Source: Victivallales bacterium
GTDB taxonomy: Bacteria; Verrucomicrobiota; Lentisphaeria; Oligosphaerales; Oligosphaeraceae
Direction of reading: 5' to 3'
Assembly (NCBI GenBank): GCA_017458805.1
Contig: JAFTAC010000361.1
Span: 1 to 6,091 of the forward strand
DNA length: 6,091 bases
The position numbers were made by a program, and so were the translations under genes. Below the pieces are notes generated by a model. It ran no database searches and was not told where the DNA came from. It saw only the letters and a program-made list of their open reading frames with translations. Positions 1 through 5,017 of this stretch are shown here, in pieces (the first letter of the stretch is position 1; each line of letters opens with the position of its first letter).

Positions 1-148
1 CGTAGATGGAGGAGTCCAGATACTGAGTGGCGACTTTCGCCTGGATGAGCCCCGCGAACTTAAGGAAGATGTGTGCCAGCCCGATGAGGGCGCTGGCTTT
101 GAGGATGCGGTCGGCAAGGCTTGTCTTCTTGTTTTTAGGAGCTTCCAC
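1..148 (-). CDS. N-terminal fragment of probable MurJ/Wzx-type lipid-linked glycan flippase (truncated by window edge)
   Basis: The reading frame opens at a GTG (146-148) and runs off the left edge after 49 codons with no stop. After a short basic, cytoplasmic-looking N terminus (EAPKNKKTSLADR) comes a hydrophobic stretch, ILKASALIGLAHIFLKFAGL, then QAKVATQYLDSSIY. The pattern of hydrophobic helix, FAGLIQ in place of the usual RVLGLVRD, and a short segment before the next helix resembles the first membrane segment of MurJ/MviN and related polysaccharide flippases. These proteins move undecaprenyl-linked sugars across the inner membrane. The stop of the upstream glycosyltransferase lies 41 bases away with no terminator between, so the two genes are probably co-transcribed, and a flippase next to a sugar transferase makes sense. 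The family call rests on fewer than 50 residues; another multi-pass membrane protein is possible. Confidence 0.5.
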   Translation of the reverse strand, partial: MEAPKNKKTSLADRILKASALIGLAHIFLKFAGLIQAKVATQYLDSSIY

Positions 149-157
149 GATGATGAT

Positions 158-163
158 TCCTTC
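158..163 (-). promoter_or_regulatory. Ribosome binding site deciding the GTG start of the flippase-like gene
   Basis: The minus strand reads GAAGGA, nine bases before the GTG at 146-148. No ATG lies in this frame nearby. An in-frame TTG at 185-187 would add 13 residues but has no comparable Shine-Dalgarno sequence, so GTG is preferred. Confidence 0.5.
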
Positions 164-189
164 GTGATTGGTGATTAATCCCTTCAAAG

Positions 190-2046
190 CTATTTAACGA
201 ACAAATCATCGGAAGCCTTGACGTTTCCGAGCAAATAAGCGCGTTTTTCGGCAAGTTTTTTTGCATCGAAGTTGCATTCGACAAGCTTACGTGCGTTTTT
301 GCGCCGCCGTTCCATCTCGTCGGGATGGGAGGCGCACTCGACGATGGTGGATGCAAGGCTGACGGGGGTGAGGTTGTTGACGGGCCAGCCTGTCTTGTCG
401 GAGAGGATTTCGGGGATGCTGCCAGCCTGGGAGGCGACGACAGGCAGGCCTGCGGCGAATGCCTCTGTGATGACATTGGGGATGCCGTCCTGGTCGCCGT
501 CCTTGGCGACGATGCTTGGGACGCAGAGACAGGAAGTGGTTTGGAAGAGTGCGGGGAGTTTGGTTTGGGGAAGGCGCCCCATCCAGGTGACGGACTTGGC
601 AATGTCCAGCTGTTCCGCCATTTGCTTCAGCTCGTCTTCCAGGGGGCCGTCGCCAACGATAGTGAGGGAGACGTTTGTCAGGGAGCCGTGAATAAGTCCT
701 GCGATTGCCTGCAACAGGATGGAGACTCCCTTCTTGGGGACAAGGCGCCCGATGAAGAGAACCTGAATGGTTTTCGGCTGTTTGTAATCCTGCATGTATT
801 TCCAAAGGCTTAAATCGACGCCATGGTGGATCAGATGCATCTTGACGTTCAGCCATGGGCACTTGTGGTAGAGGGCTTTTGCGGCAGCCAGGTTGCAGGA
901 GGTGATAAAGGAGACGTTCCCGAAGAGCATTCTGGAAGGATATTTCATCTTATGGACATCGATTGCGTGAATGCCGATGGAGAAGGTGCATCCCGTCAGG
1001 CGTGCTGCTTCGTTGCCAAGGAGGGCGGCCAGGTCGGCAAACTCGGCGTGGATGTGCCCGATGTGGTTATCATGGCAGATCTGGAGCAATTTGTCGAGAA
1101 GACGTCTGTGCTTGAAAAGGGAGATGACTGCTTTAGCGGAACGTGGGAGAAGTGCTGTGAAGAAAGAATGGACTTTTGATAATGCTGAAGAGGATGATAG
1201 ACTGGGGGGTTGTTCGGAGAGCAGAGTGACTTTTGGCCAATCTGGCTGGCAGTCGCAGTCGCCAGGAAACAGGGATGCGATTGTGATGGGTAGCGAACGT
1301 TCTTCAAGGAACTTGAGGTCGAGGCGGATGAAGGTCTCGCTCCAGCGTGGGTAGGAGGCGAGAAGGTAAAGAACTCTATTGTTTTGTGCGTTATGTGCAC
1401 GCTTTCTTCTGGTGATGAGTTGTACCAAGGCGAAGCGACAGAGGAGCAAGGTCAGGATGAGACTGAGAACGAAGAGGAAAAGGGAGAGATAATAGCCCTT
1501 CTTTTCAAGAAAACACCAGCCGTATTTAATGAGAAAGGAGCAATTATTCAGTTCAGGTGCGGCGGCAGGGGTATTAATGTCAAATTCTAGCAAATAGGCT
1601 TCTGAAGTATTCAAGTGAGCTTTGGAAAGGTCTAGATGGACGAAGGGGATGTATCTTTGGTAGTGAGCCGGAAGAAATGCGAGGAGTTGCGTCTGGGAGG
1701 TTATGACGGCATTTCTGATGGCGGCCAGTGTTCTGCCTCTTGAATGAAGGCGTATGTCAATGGAGGCGTTTTGGAGTTCATGGATGAGTTTGGATCTATC
1801 CATTCCAGCAGGTACGCGGATATAGATGATGCAACCGTGGTTGTAGAGCGGAGTGGAGTGCTGGAAGATGAAGGAGCTCTTTCCAGATGTTGTCAAATCA
1901 GCCGTAAAGGAGGCAGGGACAGCTGATTGAAGATGGCGCACTTGTGAGTGCGCATGATGTAGGTTAATGCCGCAAAACACGCATAATGCCATGGAAAGCA
2001 GGGCGAAGAGAAGGAGTGATATGCGTATGATTTTGTGGAAAGGCAT
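190..2046 (-). CDS. Membrane-anchored glycosyltransferase family 4 protein with extracytoplasmic N-terminal domain
   Basis: A 618-residue, three-part protein. Residues 7-27 form a first membrane helix, about 28-184 a predicted extracytoplasmic domain with no recognised fold, and 185-211 a second helix followed by RRKR (213-216), which by the positive-inside rule puts the rest in the cytoplasm. Residues 223-610 are a GT-B fold transferase of family 4, like colanic-acid/exopolysaccharide transferases. Visible motifs are LASYPRWSETFIRLDL (229-244) at the N-lobe start, HIHAEFAD (331-338), GRLVPKKG (433-440) and VGDGPLEDEL (464-473) in the nucleotide-sugar lobe, and DGIPNVITEAFAAGLPVVAS (520-539). 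In the last motif the EX7E pair appears as D520-X7-E528, a conservative change. It probably adds a sugar from a nucleotide donor to a lipid-linked glycan; donor and acceptor cannot be read. Typical family members are about 370-420 residues, so the first 210 are an addition. The ATG (2044-2046) lacks a clear Shine-Dalgarno sequence. The antisense frames here are shadows. Confidence 0.9.
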   Translation of the reverse strand: MPFHKIIRISLLLFALLSMALCVFCGINLHHAHSQVRHLQSAVPASFTADLTTSGKSSFIFQHSTPLYNHGCIIYIRVPAGMDRSKLIHELQNASIDIRLHSRGRTLAAIRNAVITSQTQLLAFLPAHYQRYIPFVHLDLSKAHLNTSEAYLLEFDINTPAAAPELNNCSFLIKYGWCFLEKKGYYLSLFLFVLSLILTLLLCRFALVQLITRRKRAHNAQNNRVLYLLASYPRWSETFIRLDLKFLEERSLPITIASLFPGDCDCQPDWPKVTLLSEQPPSLSSSSALSKVHSFFTALLPRSAKAVISLFKHRRLLDKLLQICHDNHIGHIHAEFADLAALLGNEAARLTGCTFSIGIHAIDVHKMKYPSRMLFGNVSFITSCNLAAAKALYHKCPWLNVKMHLIHHGVDLSLWKYMQDYKQPKTIQVLFIGRLVPKKGVSILLQAIAGLIHGSLTNVSLTIVGDGPLEDELKQMAEQLDIAKSVTWMGRLPQTKLPALFQTTSCLCVPSIVAKDGDQDGIPNVITEAFAAGLPVVASQAGSIPEILSDKTGWPVNNLTPVSLASTIVECASHPDEMERRRKNARKLVECNFDAKKLAEKRAYLLGNVKASDDLFVK

Positions 2047-2087
2047 ATTAGTAGATTGGGGATTTTTGGGGGAAAGAACTAGGTAAG

Positions 2088-2123
2088 AAAAAAAGGCGCA
2101 ATCTGCAAAGCAGCTGCGCCTTT
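2088..2123 (-). terminator. Rho-independent terminator of the beta-barrel gene
   Basis: A perfect 9-base-pair stem (2092-2100 with 2115-2123, AAAGGCGCA/TGCGCCTTT) encloses an inner CTGC/GCAG stem with an AAA loop (2103-2113). On the minus strand the stem leads into a run of Ts (complement of the A-run at 2088-2094). It lies 53 bases past the stop of the barrel gene and so separates it from the glycosyltransferase. Confidence 0.8.
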
Positions 2124-2126
2124 ATG

Positions 2127-2161
2127 ACATCCCCAGGAAAAGGAGTAAATCCTGGGGATGT
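2127..2161 (-). terminator. Second strong hairpin just upstream of the terminator
   Basis: A perfect 12-base-pair stem (2127-2138 with 2150-2161; core CATCCCCAGGA/TCCTGGGGATG) has an 11-base loop and begins 15 bases after the stop of the barrel gene. No T-run follows it; three bases later comes the hairpin that has one. It may protect the 3' end of the mRNA or act jointly with its neighbour. Confidence 0.55.
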
Positions 2162-2176
2162 TCTTGCATCAAACTG

Positions 2177-3403
2177 TTAGAACGTGTATTTGATGCCGAG
2201 GGTGATGTCGTTGGAGAAGTAGGTGTCGCGGCCCCTGTACTGATAGTTGACATTGCTGTAGCTGTAGAGAGCATAGCAGCTGAACTTCTCAGTGATGTAG
2301 TAGTTGGCACGGAGGTTGTAGTAGTACTCGGTGGTGTCGTAGTTGCAGCCATCCTTTTCATCCTGGTAGTCAATACCGAGGGTGTTGTTGAGGCTGAACT
2401 TGTGAGTGGGCTTCCAGTTCAGGAAGACGTAGTTGTCGAACTGGTAGGATCCGCCGAACTTGCCACTGATTTCGGAATCCTCGAAGTCAAGGGAGCTGCC
2501 ATAACCAGTGCTCCAGTTGGCGTTGGGCATGTATTTGACACGCAGCTTCAGGGTGGGCTTCCAGTCGCCATCGCCATCGCCATCCTTGCTGGAGCCTTCA
2601 TAGTCTGTGCGGGAGAAACCAGCTTCAGCATAAACGTTCAGCTTGAGGGTGGGGTCGTAGTTCACATAGAGAGCGACAGTCTTCTTGGTGGAGTCATCGT
2701 TGTAGCGGTCGTTCTTGTTGTCTCTGTAGTCCTTCTCGCGATAGGCAAGGCGGAGACCACCTTTGACCTTGGCGGAGAACTTGTAGTAAGGAGCCATGCC
2801 GATTTCCCACATTTGGAAGGAGCGGCTCTTGTACTTGTTCTTGGTGTAGTAATCGTATTCGTAGTCGAAGGTGATGACATTGCCGAAGCGACCCTTGGCC
2901 ATGAAGTCGTATGCGATGCCCAGTTTGTTGTCAATGTGCCTGGCCTCGCGACGGTCGGTCTTGGAGAGCTTCTCATACTTGGACCTGGAGGAGAAGCTGA
3001 TCTTCAGGTTCTGAAGATTGGAGTTCTCTGAGTCAACGGAAAGCATGAGCATAGGGGAGATGCTCCAGTCGAAGCCGTTCTTGTCATCGGCGTCCCTTCT
3101 CCAGAACTCGTAGGAGGCGTCAGCATCCGCGCCGTAGGTAACCCAGCCTTTCGTGCGGGTCAGAGAGGCGTTCACACCAGTCTTGACGGCGAGGTTTTCC
3201 TCACGGTCGCGGCGGGGGGAGTTGTCCTGGTTGTCCTCAAACTTCACTTCTTCATAGATGGAGAGGGAGAGCTTGTTGGGGAGGAAGCCAGCGGAGGCTT
3301 CGACTGAGGTCTTAAAGTAGTCGTACAGGGTTTCGGAGGCACCAAAGGCTGCCGTCGCTGAAAGAACGCCGATCAGGGCTGCTTTTGCGAATCTGCTTTT
3401 CAT
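2177..3403 (-). CDS. Outer-membrane beta-barrel protein (putative porin, BBP2-like)
   Basis: 408 residues. An N-terminal signal peptide (MKSRFAKAALIGVLSATAAFG) is probably cut at AFG/ASE (21/22). The mature chain consists of amphipathic beta strands of alternating aromatic and polar residues, such as FGNVITFDYEYDYY (173-186), TVALYVNYD (242-250) and YYYNLRANYYI (360-370), joined by charged Asp/Asn/Lys/Arg-rich loops. The last strand, NDITLGIKYTF, ends in Phe, the usual signal for insertion by the BAM machinery. Length and composition suit the putative beta-barrel porin 2 type often seen near polysaccharide genes; that family name is from memory of the pattern, not a search. An Asp-Gly run (274-280) sits in one loop. 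The Shine-Dalgarno AGAGGA (3415-3420) stands 11 bases before the ATG. It follows the small secreted-protein gene after 77 bases without a terminator, so co-transcription is likely; a weak promoter in that gap is possible. What it transports, if anything, is unknown. Confidence 0.85.
   Translation of the reverse strand: MKSRFAKAALIGVLSATAAFGASETLYDYFKTSVEASAGFLPNKLSLSIYEEVKFEDNQDNSPRRDREENLAVKTGVNASLTRTKGWVTYGADADASYEFWRRDADDKNGFDWSISPMLMLSVDSENSNLQNLKISFSSRSKYEKLSKTDRREARHIDNKLGIAYDFMAKGRFGNVITFDYEYDYYTKNKYKSRSFQMWEIGMAPYYKFSAKVKGGLRLAYREKDYRDNKNDRYNDDSTKKTVALYVNYDPTLKLNVYAEAGFSRTDYEGSSKDGDGDGDWKPTLKLRVKYMPNANWSTGYGSSLDFEDSEISGKFGGSYQFDNYVFLNWKPTHKFSLNNTLGIDYQDEKDGCNYDTTEYYYNLRANYYITEKFSCYALYSYSNVNYQYRGRDTYFSNDITLGIKYTF
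2567..2584 (-). repeat. Three tandem hexanucleotides encoding an Asp-Gly run
   Basis: GCCATC on the plus strand repeats three times exactly and encodes alternating Asp and Gly in the barrel protein (DGDGDGD, residues 274-280 with the next codon). It lies in a predicted loop. Such runs can change length by slippage, and alternating Asp-Gly resembles calcium-binding loops, but neither is shown here. Confidence 0.7.
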
Positions 3404-3480
3404 GATTTGTTGTATCCTCTATTAAATTCAATTATTCTGTGGCGAATGAACTATGATGCAAGAGAACTGGCAGCTATAGT

Positions 3481-3912
3481 TTACTTGCGGGCCTTGCCGC
3501 TAACCCATTCTTCCTCTTCGTTGATGGTGTCAATTGGAATGGTGTCGCGGATGTCAACAGGACCGGCGGCAGTGGCGTCAGTTGCAAGGCTCAGCCTGAT
3601 ACCAGAGCCGATGTGTTCAATGAGCAGGGCGTTGTTGTTGCCGAGAATCTTAACGATCATGTCGGTGGTGACGCCAGGGGCGGTGGTGGTGCTGATGGCC
3701 TTTTCGGCGACCGCGAGGGTACGCTTGATGAGGGCAACATCACCGGTGTTGATGAGGGCGCGGATGTTCTCGTCCCATTCGGCAACGGTCCATGCTCTCA
3801 TGTCCTTGAGCATTTTCGCATTTGATTTCCCTGTAAAATCGTATGCGGCAAGAGCCTGGGAGGCTGCGAAGCATACAATCATGCAGACCAGAATTGAAAA
3901 CAGTTTTTTCAT
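3481..3912 (-). CDS. Small secreted protein of unknown function
   Basis: 143 residues, not recognised. A clear signal peptide spans residues 1-22: basic MKK, a hydrophobic core ILVCMIVCFAAS, and the cleavage site ALA/AYD. The mature protein is about 121 residues, with no cysteine and no membrane segment. It begins with a helical, Trp-containing region (KMLKDMRAWTVAEWDENIRALI, 34-55) and a second likely helix (VALIKRTLAVAEKAI, 59-73), then a Thr/Ala-rich middle and an acidic then basic tail (NEEEEWVSGKARK). The cytoplasmic membrane is therefore crossed and the protein is probably periplasmic or surface-exposed. A strong AGGAGA (3918-3923) stands five bases before the ATG, and a good promoter lies upstream. 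It is the first gene of a probable two-gene unit with the beta-barrel protein, which suggests they work together, perhaps as a periplasmic partner of the barrel. That link is inference from position only. Confidence 0.8.
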   Translation of the reverse strand: MKKLFSILVCMIVCFAASQALAAYDFTGKSNAKMLKDMRAWTVAEWDENIRALINTGDVALIKRTLAVAEKAISTTTAPGVTTDMIVKILGNNNALLIEHIGSGIRLSLATDATAAGPVDIRDTIPIDTINEEEEWVSGKARK

Positions 3913-3932
3913 TTGTTTCTCCTAAGAAAAGA

Positions 3933-3943
3933 TTGGTTATTGT
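3933..3943. repeat. 11-base direct repeat, promoter-proximal copy
   Basis: TTGGTTATTGT here is identical to 4039-4049. This copy would lie in the 5' leader of the secreted-protein mRNA, ten bases upstream of its Shine-Dalgarno sequence. The two copies flank the promoter, 106 bases apart. Confidence 0.45.
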
Positions 3944-3972
3944 GATTTTGAAAAAAATACAAAAACTTAATT

Positions 3973-4001
3973 AATATATATCTGATTTTTTGATTTGGCA
4001 A
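3973..4001 (-). promoter_or_regulatory. Sigma70-like promoter for the secreted-protein/beta-barrel unit
   Basis: On the minus strand TTGCCA (3996-4001, five of six matches to TTGACA) is followed after exactly 17 bases by TATATT (3973-3978, five of six matches to TATAAT). Transcription would start near 3966, giving a leader of about 54 bases before the ATG at 3912. The surroundings are very AT-rich, which favours opening but also raises the chance of coincidental matches. Confidence 0.6.
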
Positions 4002-4013
4002 GCTAATATATCA
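4002..4013 (-). promoter_or_regulatory. TGATATATTAGC element abutting the -35 box
   Basis: This 12-base sequence is a variant, with two extra bases, of the TGATATTAGC element found at 4111-4120 and 4961-4970. It touches the -35 hexamer of the secreted-protein promoter, where an activator or a UP-like element would sit. Function is inferred from position and recurrence only. Confidence 0.3.
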
Positions 4014-4038
4014 AAAAAAACTCTATTTTTTTATTTTG

Positions 4039-4059
4039 TTGGTTATTGTTGGTTGTTTT
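4039..4059. repeat. 11-base direct repeat, distal copy, with an imperfect tandem copy
   Basis: TTGGTTATTGT at 4039-4049 matches 3933-3943 exactly. An imperfect copy, TTGGTTGTTTT (9 of 11), starts at its last base (4049-4059). Position upstream of the promoter would suit a regulator site, though the sequence is low in complexity. Confidence 0.4.
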
Positions 4060-4063
4060 TGTA

Positions 4064-4094
4064 CAAAACATCGGTTTTGGATAGGATAAAACCG
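4064..4094. repeat. Overlapping inverted repeats sharing one arm
   Basis: CGGTTTT (4072-4078) pairs with AAAACCG (4088-4094) across nine bases. The same central arm, as GTTTTG (4074-4079), also pairs with CAAAAC (4064-4069) across four bases. The two pairings exclude each other. It lies about 70 bases upstream of the -35 box, so an operator is as likely as an RNA structure. Confidence 0.4.
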
Positions 4095-4110
4095 TTGCTG
4101 TTTCGTTTCT

Positions 4111-4120
4111 GCTAATATCA
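4111..4120 (-). promoter_or_regulatory. TGATATTAGC element, second copy
   Basis: Identical on the minus strand to the element upstream of rubrerythrin (4961-4970). On the plus strand it sits inside the partly symmetrical TCTGCTAATATCAGA. No gene start lies close by; the nearest downstream minus-strand gene is the secreted protein, about 200 bases away. Confidence 0.3.
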
Positions 4121-4261
4121 GATTAAGGAGCGAACATAATTGCTGAAAAGAAGGGGGATTCACCCTATGGCGTGTTATATTGGGGGGATTTGCCGATGTC
4201 GTGCTTGTCGTGCATGGCCTGCCATGGCGAGGAGAACAGAGAAATTTTCTCTTTCAGTTGC

Positions 4262-4285
4262 CGGCGGGGGAAAGAGCCCCCGCCG
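4262..4285 (-). terminator. GC-rich hairpin, distal of a tandem pair after rubrerythrin
   Basis: CGGCGGGGG (4262-4270) pairs perfectly with CCCCCGCCG (4277-4285) around a six-base loop. It comes two bases beyond the adjacent hairpin in the direction of transcription. No T-run follows on the minus strand, so if it terminates it is not the classical form. Confidence 0.55.
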
Positions 4286-4287
4286 TG

Positions 4288-4319
4288 TGCTGCGTCGAGT
4301 CTAAAAACTCGACGCAGCA
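4288..4319 (-). terminator. 13-base-pair hairpin after rubrerythrin
   Basis: TGCTGCGTCGAGT (4288-4300) pairs perfectly with 4307-4319 around a six-base loop. It starts 16 bases after the rubrerythrin stop, where a 3' hairpin is expected. A T-run is missing, and a second hairpin follows at once. Confidence 0.65.
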
Positions 4320-4335
4320 TAATAGGTGACGTAGA

Positions 4336-4881
4336 TTAACCGAAGATACGTTTGAGGAGGCCTGCGAAGCCCTGGCCGTGGCGAGCCTCATCCTTGGCCA
4401 TTTCGTGGACGGTGTCATGGATGGCGTCGAGGTTGAGTTCCTTTGCGCGCTTGGCAATTGCCATCTTGGCTGCGCATGCGCCGCATTCTGCCTCGGCGCG
4501 CATGGTCAGGTTGGTCTTGGTGTTGGGGAGGACGACCTCGCCGAGGAGTTCGGCGAACTTGGCGGCGTGTTCGGCTTCCTCGAAGGCATAGCGCTTGAAG
4601 GCCTCGGCGACTTCGGGATAGCCTTCGCGGTCAGCCTGGCGGCTCATTGCGAGGTACATGCCGACTTCGGTGCATTCGCCGTTGAAGTGGTCTTTCAGGC
4701 CCTGGAGGACTTCGGGGTCAACGCCTTTGGCGATGCCGATGACGTGTTCAGTCGCGTATGAGGCTGCTTTTTCCTCCTGGACTTTGAACTTGCTGCCGGG
4801 AACGCCGCACTGCGGGCATTTCGCCGGGGGTTCTTCGCCTTCGTAAACATACCCACAGACGGGGCATACAAACTTCTTCAT
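4336..4881 (-). CDS. Reverse-type rubrerythrin (rubredoxin domain first), peroxide reductase
   Basis: 181 residues. The rubredoxin domain is N-terminal: CPVCGYVYEG (6-15) and CPQCG (22-26) supply the four iron-binding cysteines C6, C9, C22 and C25. The rest (about 50-178) is a ferritin-like four-helix domain with a di-iron site, seen as GECTE (68-72), EEAEH (101-105), the Glu-rich AEAE (129-132) and DEARH (164-168), the two ExxH pairs being typical. Classical rubrerythrin has the opposite order; this rubredoxin-first form is the reverse type known from anaerobes such as clostridia. It is a cytoplasmic enzyme that reduces hydrogen peroxide to water with electrons from NAD(P)H via a reductase or rubredoxin, protecting anaerobes during oxygen exposure. 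No reductase gene is nearby. AGGAGA (4887-4892) stands five bases before the ATG. It is 136 bases downstream of the sulfatase maturase and is followed by two hairpins, so it is probably its own unit. Confidence 0.95.
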   Translation of the reverse strand: MKKFVCPVCGYVYEGEEPPAKCPQCGVPGSKFKVQEEKAASYATEHVIGIAKGVDPEVLQGLKDHFNGECTEVGMYLAMSRQADREGYPEVAEAFKRYAFEEAEHAAKFAELLGEVVLPNTKTNLTMRAEAECGACAAKMAIAKRAKELNLDAIHDTVHEMAKDEARHGQGFAGLLKRIFG

Positions 4882-5017
4882 AATTGTCTCCTAGTTGGTG
4901 TGTTGGTTTTTCACTGTTTTCAGGGGACTACGTACATCCAGCAGTGATGTGTGCTTATAAGCTAATATCACTTTTCAAATAGTCAAATGGCAAATGCGTT
5001 TTTATTTTGGAGGGTTG
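4882..5017 (-). other. 136-base gap between sulfatase maturase and rubrerythrin
   Basis: No classical terminator with a T-run follows the maturase stop. The gap holds three ATTTG copies in 19 bases (4976-4994 region, minus strand) and the palindrome described at 4953-4970. Read-through from the maturase into rubrerythrin cannot be excluded. Confidence 0.45.
4953..4970 (-). promoter_or_regulatory. Palindrome joined to a TGATATTAGC element upstream of rubrerythrin
   Basis: GCTTATAAGC (4953-4962) is a perfect 10-base palindrome; its right end overlaps GCTAATATCA (4961-4970), minus-strand TGATATTAGC. The site lies 72-89 bases before the rubrerythrin ATG. TATAAG inside it could be a -10 box, but no good -35 box stands at the usual distance (TTGACT is 21 bases upstream). 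The right half loosely recalls a PerR half-site, TTATAA, and the left half does not. Confidence 0.35.

Larger units (their letters stand above)
3913..4335. other. 423-base intergenic region with no convincing gene
   Basis: The left half (about 3930-4120) is strongly AT-rich and holds the promoter of the secreted-protein/beta-barrel unit and several short repeats listed separately. The right end (4262-4319) holds the two hairpins that follow the rubrerythrin gene. Between them, 4121-4260 shows no supported gene on either strand; it has two GGGGGATT copies 30 bases apart (4153-4160, 4183-4190) and a short CATGGC/GCCATG inverted repeat (4213-4226). No tRNA or riboswitch fold was recognised. Confidence 0.6.

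Noticed and set aside
287..862. Minus-strand frame of 191 codons overlapping the glycosyltransferase in another frame
   Set aside because: Arg/Pro/His-rich out-of-frame product inside the most conserved part of the transferase; no sign of a frameshift, as the transferase frame is intact.
190..2046. Loss of the catalytic EX7E motif in the glycosyltransferase
   Set aside because: The first position is Asp instead of Glu, a conservative change often seen in exopolysaccharide transferases with the DGIPN motif; no reason to call it inactive.
2402..3031. Plus-strand open frame of 209 codons opposite the beta-barrel gene
   Set aside because: Val/Gly/Ala-rich composition typical of an antisense shadow; the minus-strand frame has a signal peptide, strands and a terminal Phe.
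4236..4254. AGAGAAA/TTTCTCT near-palindrome past the rubrerythrin hairpins as a further terminator
   Set aside because: The arms are almost contiguous, leaving no proper loop, and no T-run follows.
4140..4304. Plus-strand frame of 54 codons from TTG 4140 (45 from ATG 4167), preceded by AAGGAG at 4125-4130 and holding four Cys near its start
   Set aside because: Its last third is made by the rubrerythrin hairpins, the Arg-rich tail reads like translated structure, and no plus-strand promoter with proper spacing was found. Conservation of the Cys pattern in relatives would revive it.
4953..4970. PerR/Fur box upstream of rubrerythrin
   Set aside because: Only the TTATAA half fits the consensus; the other half does not, so the site is reported only as a palindrome.
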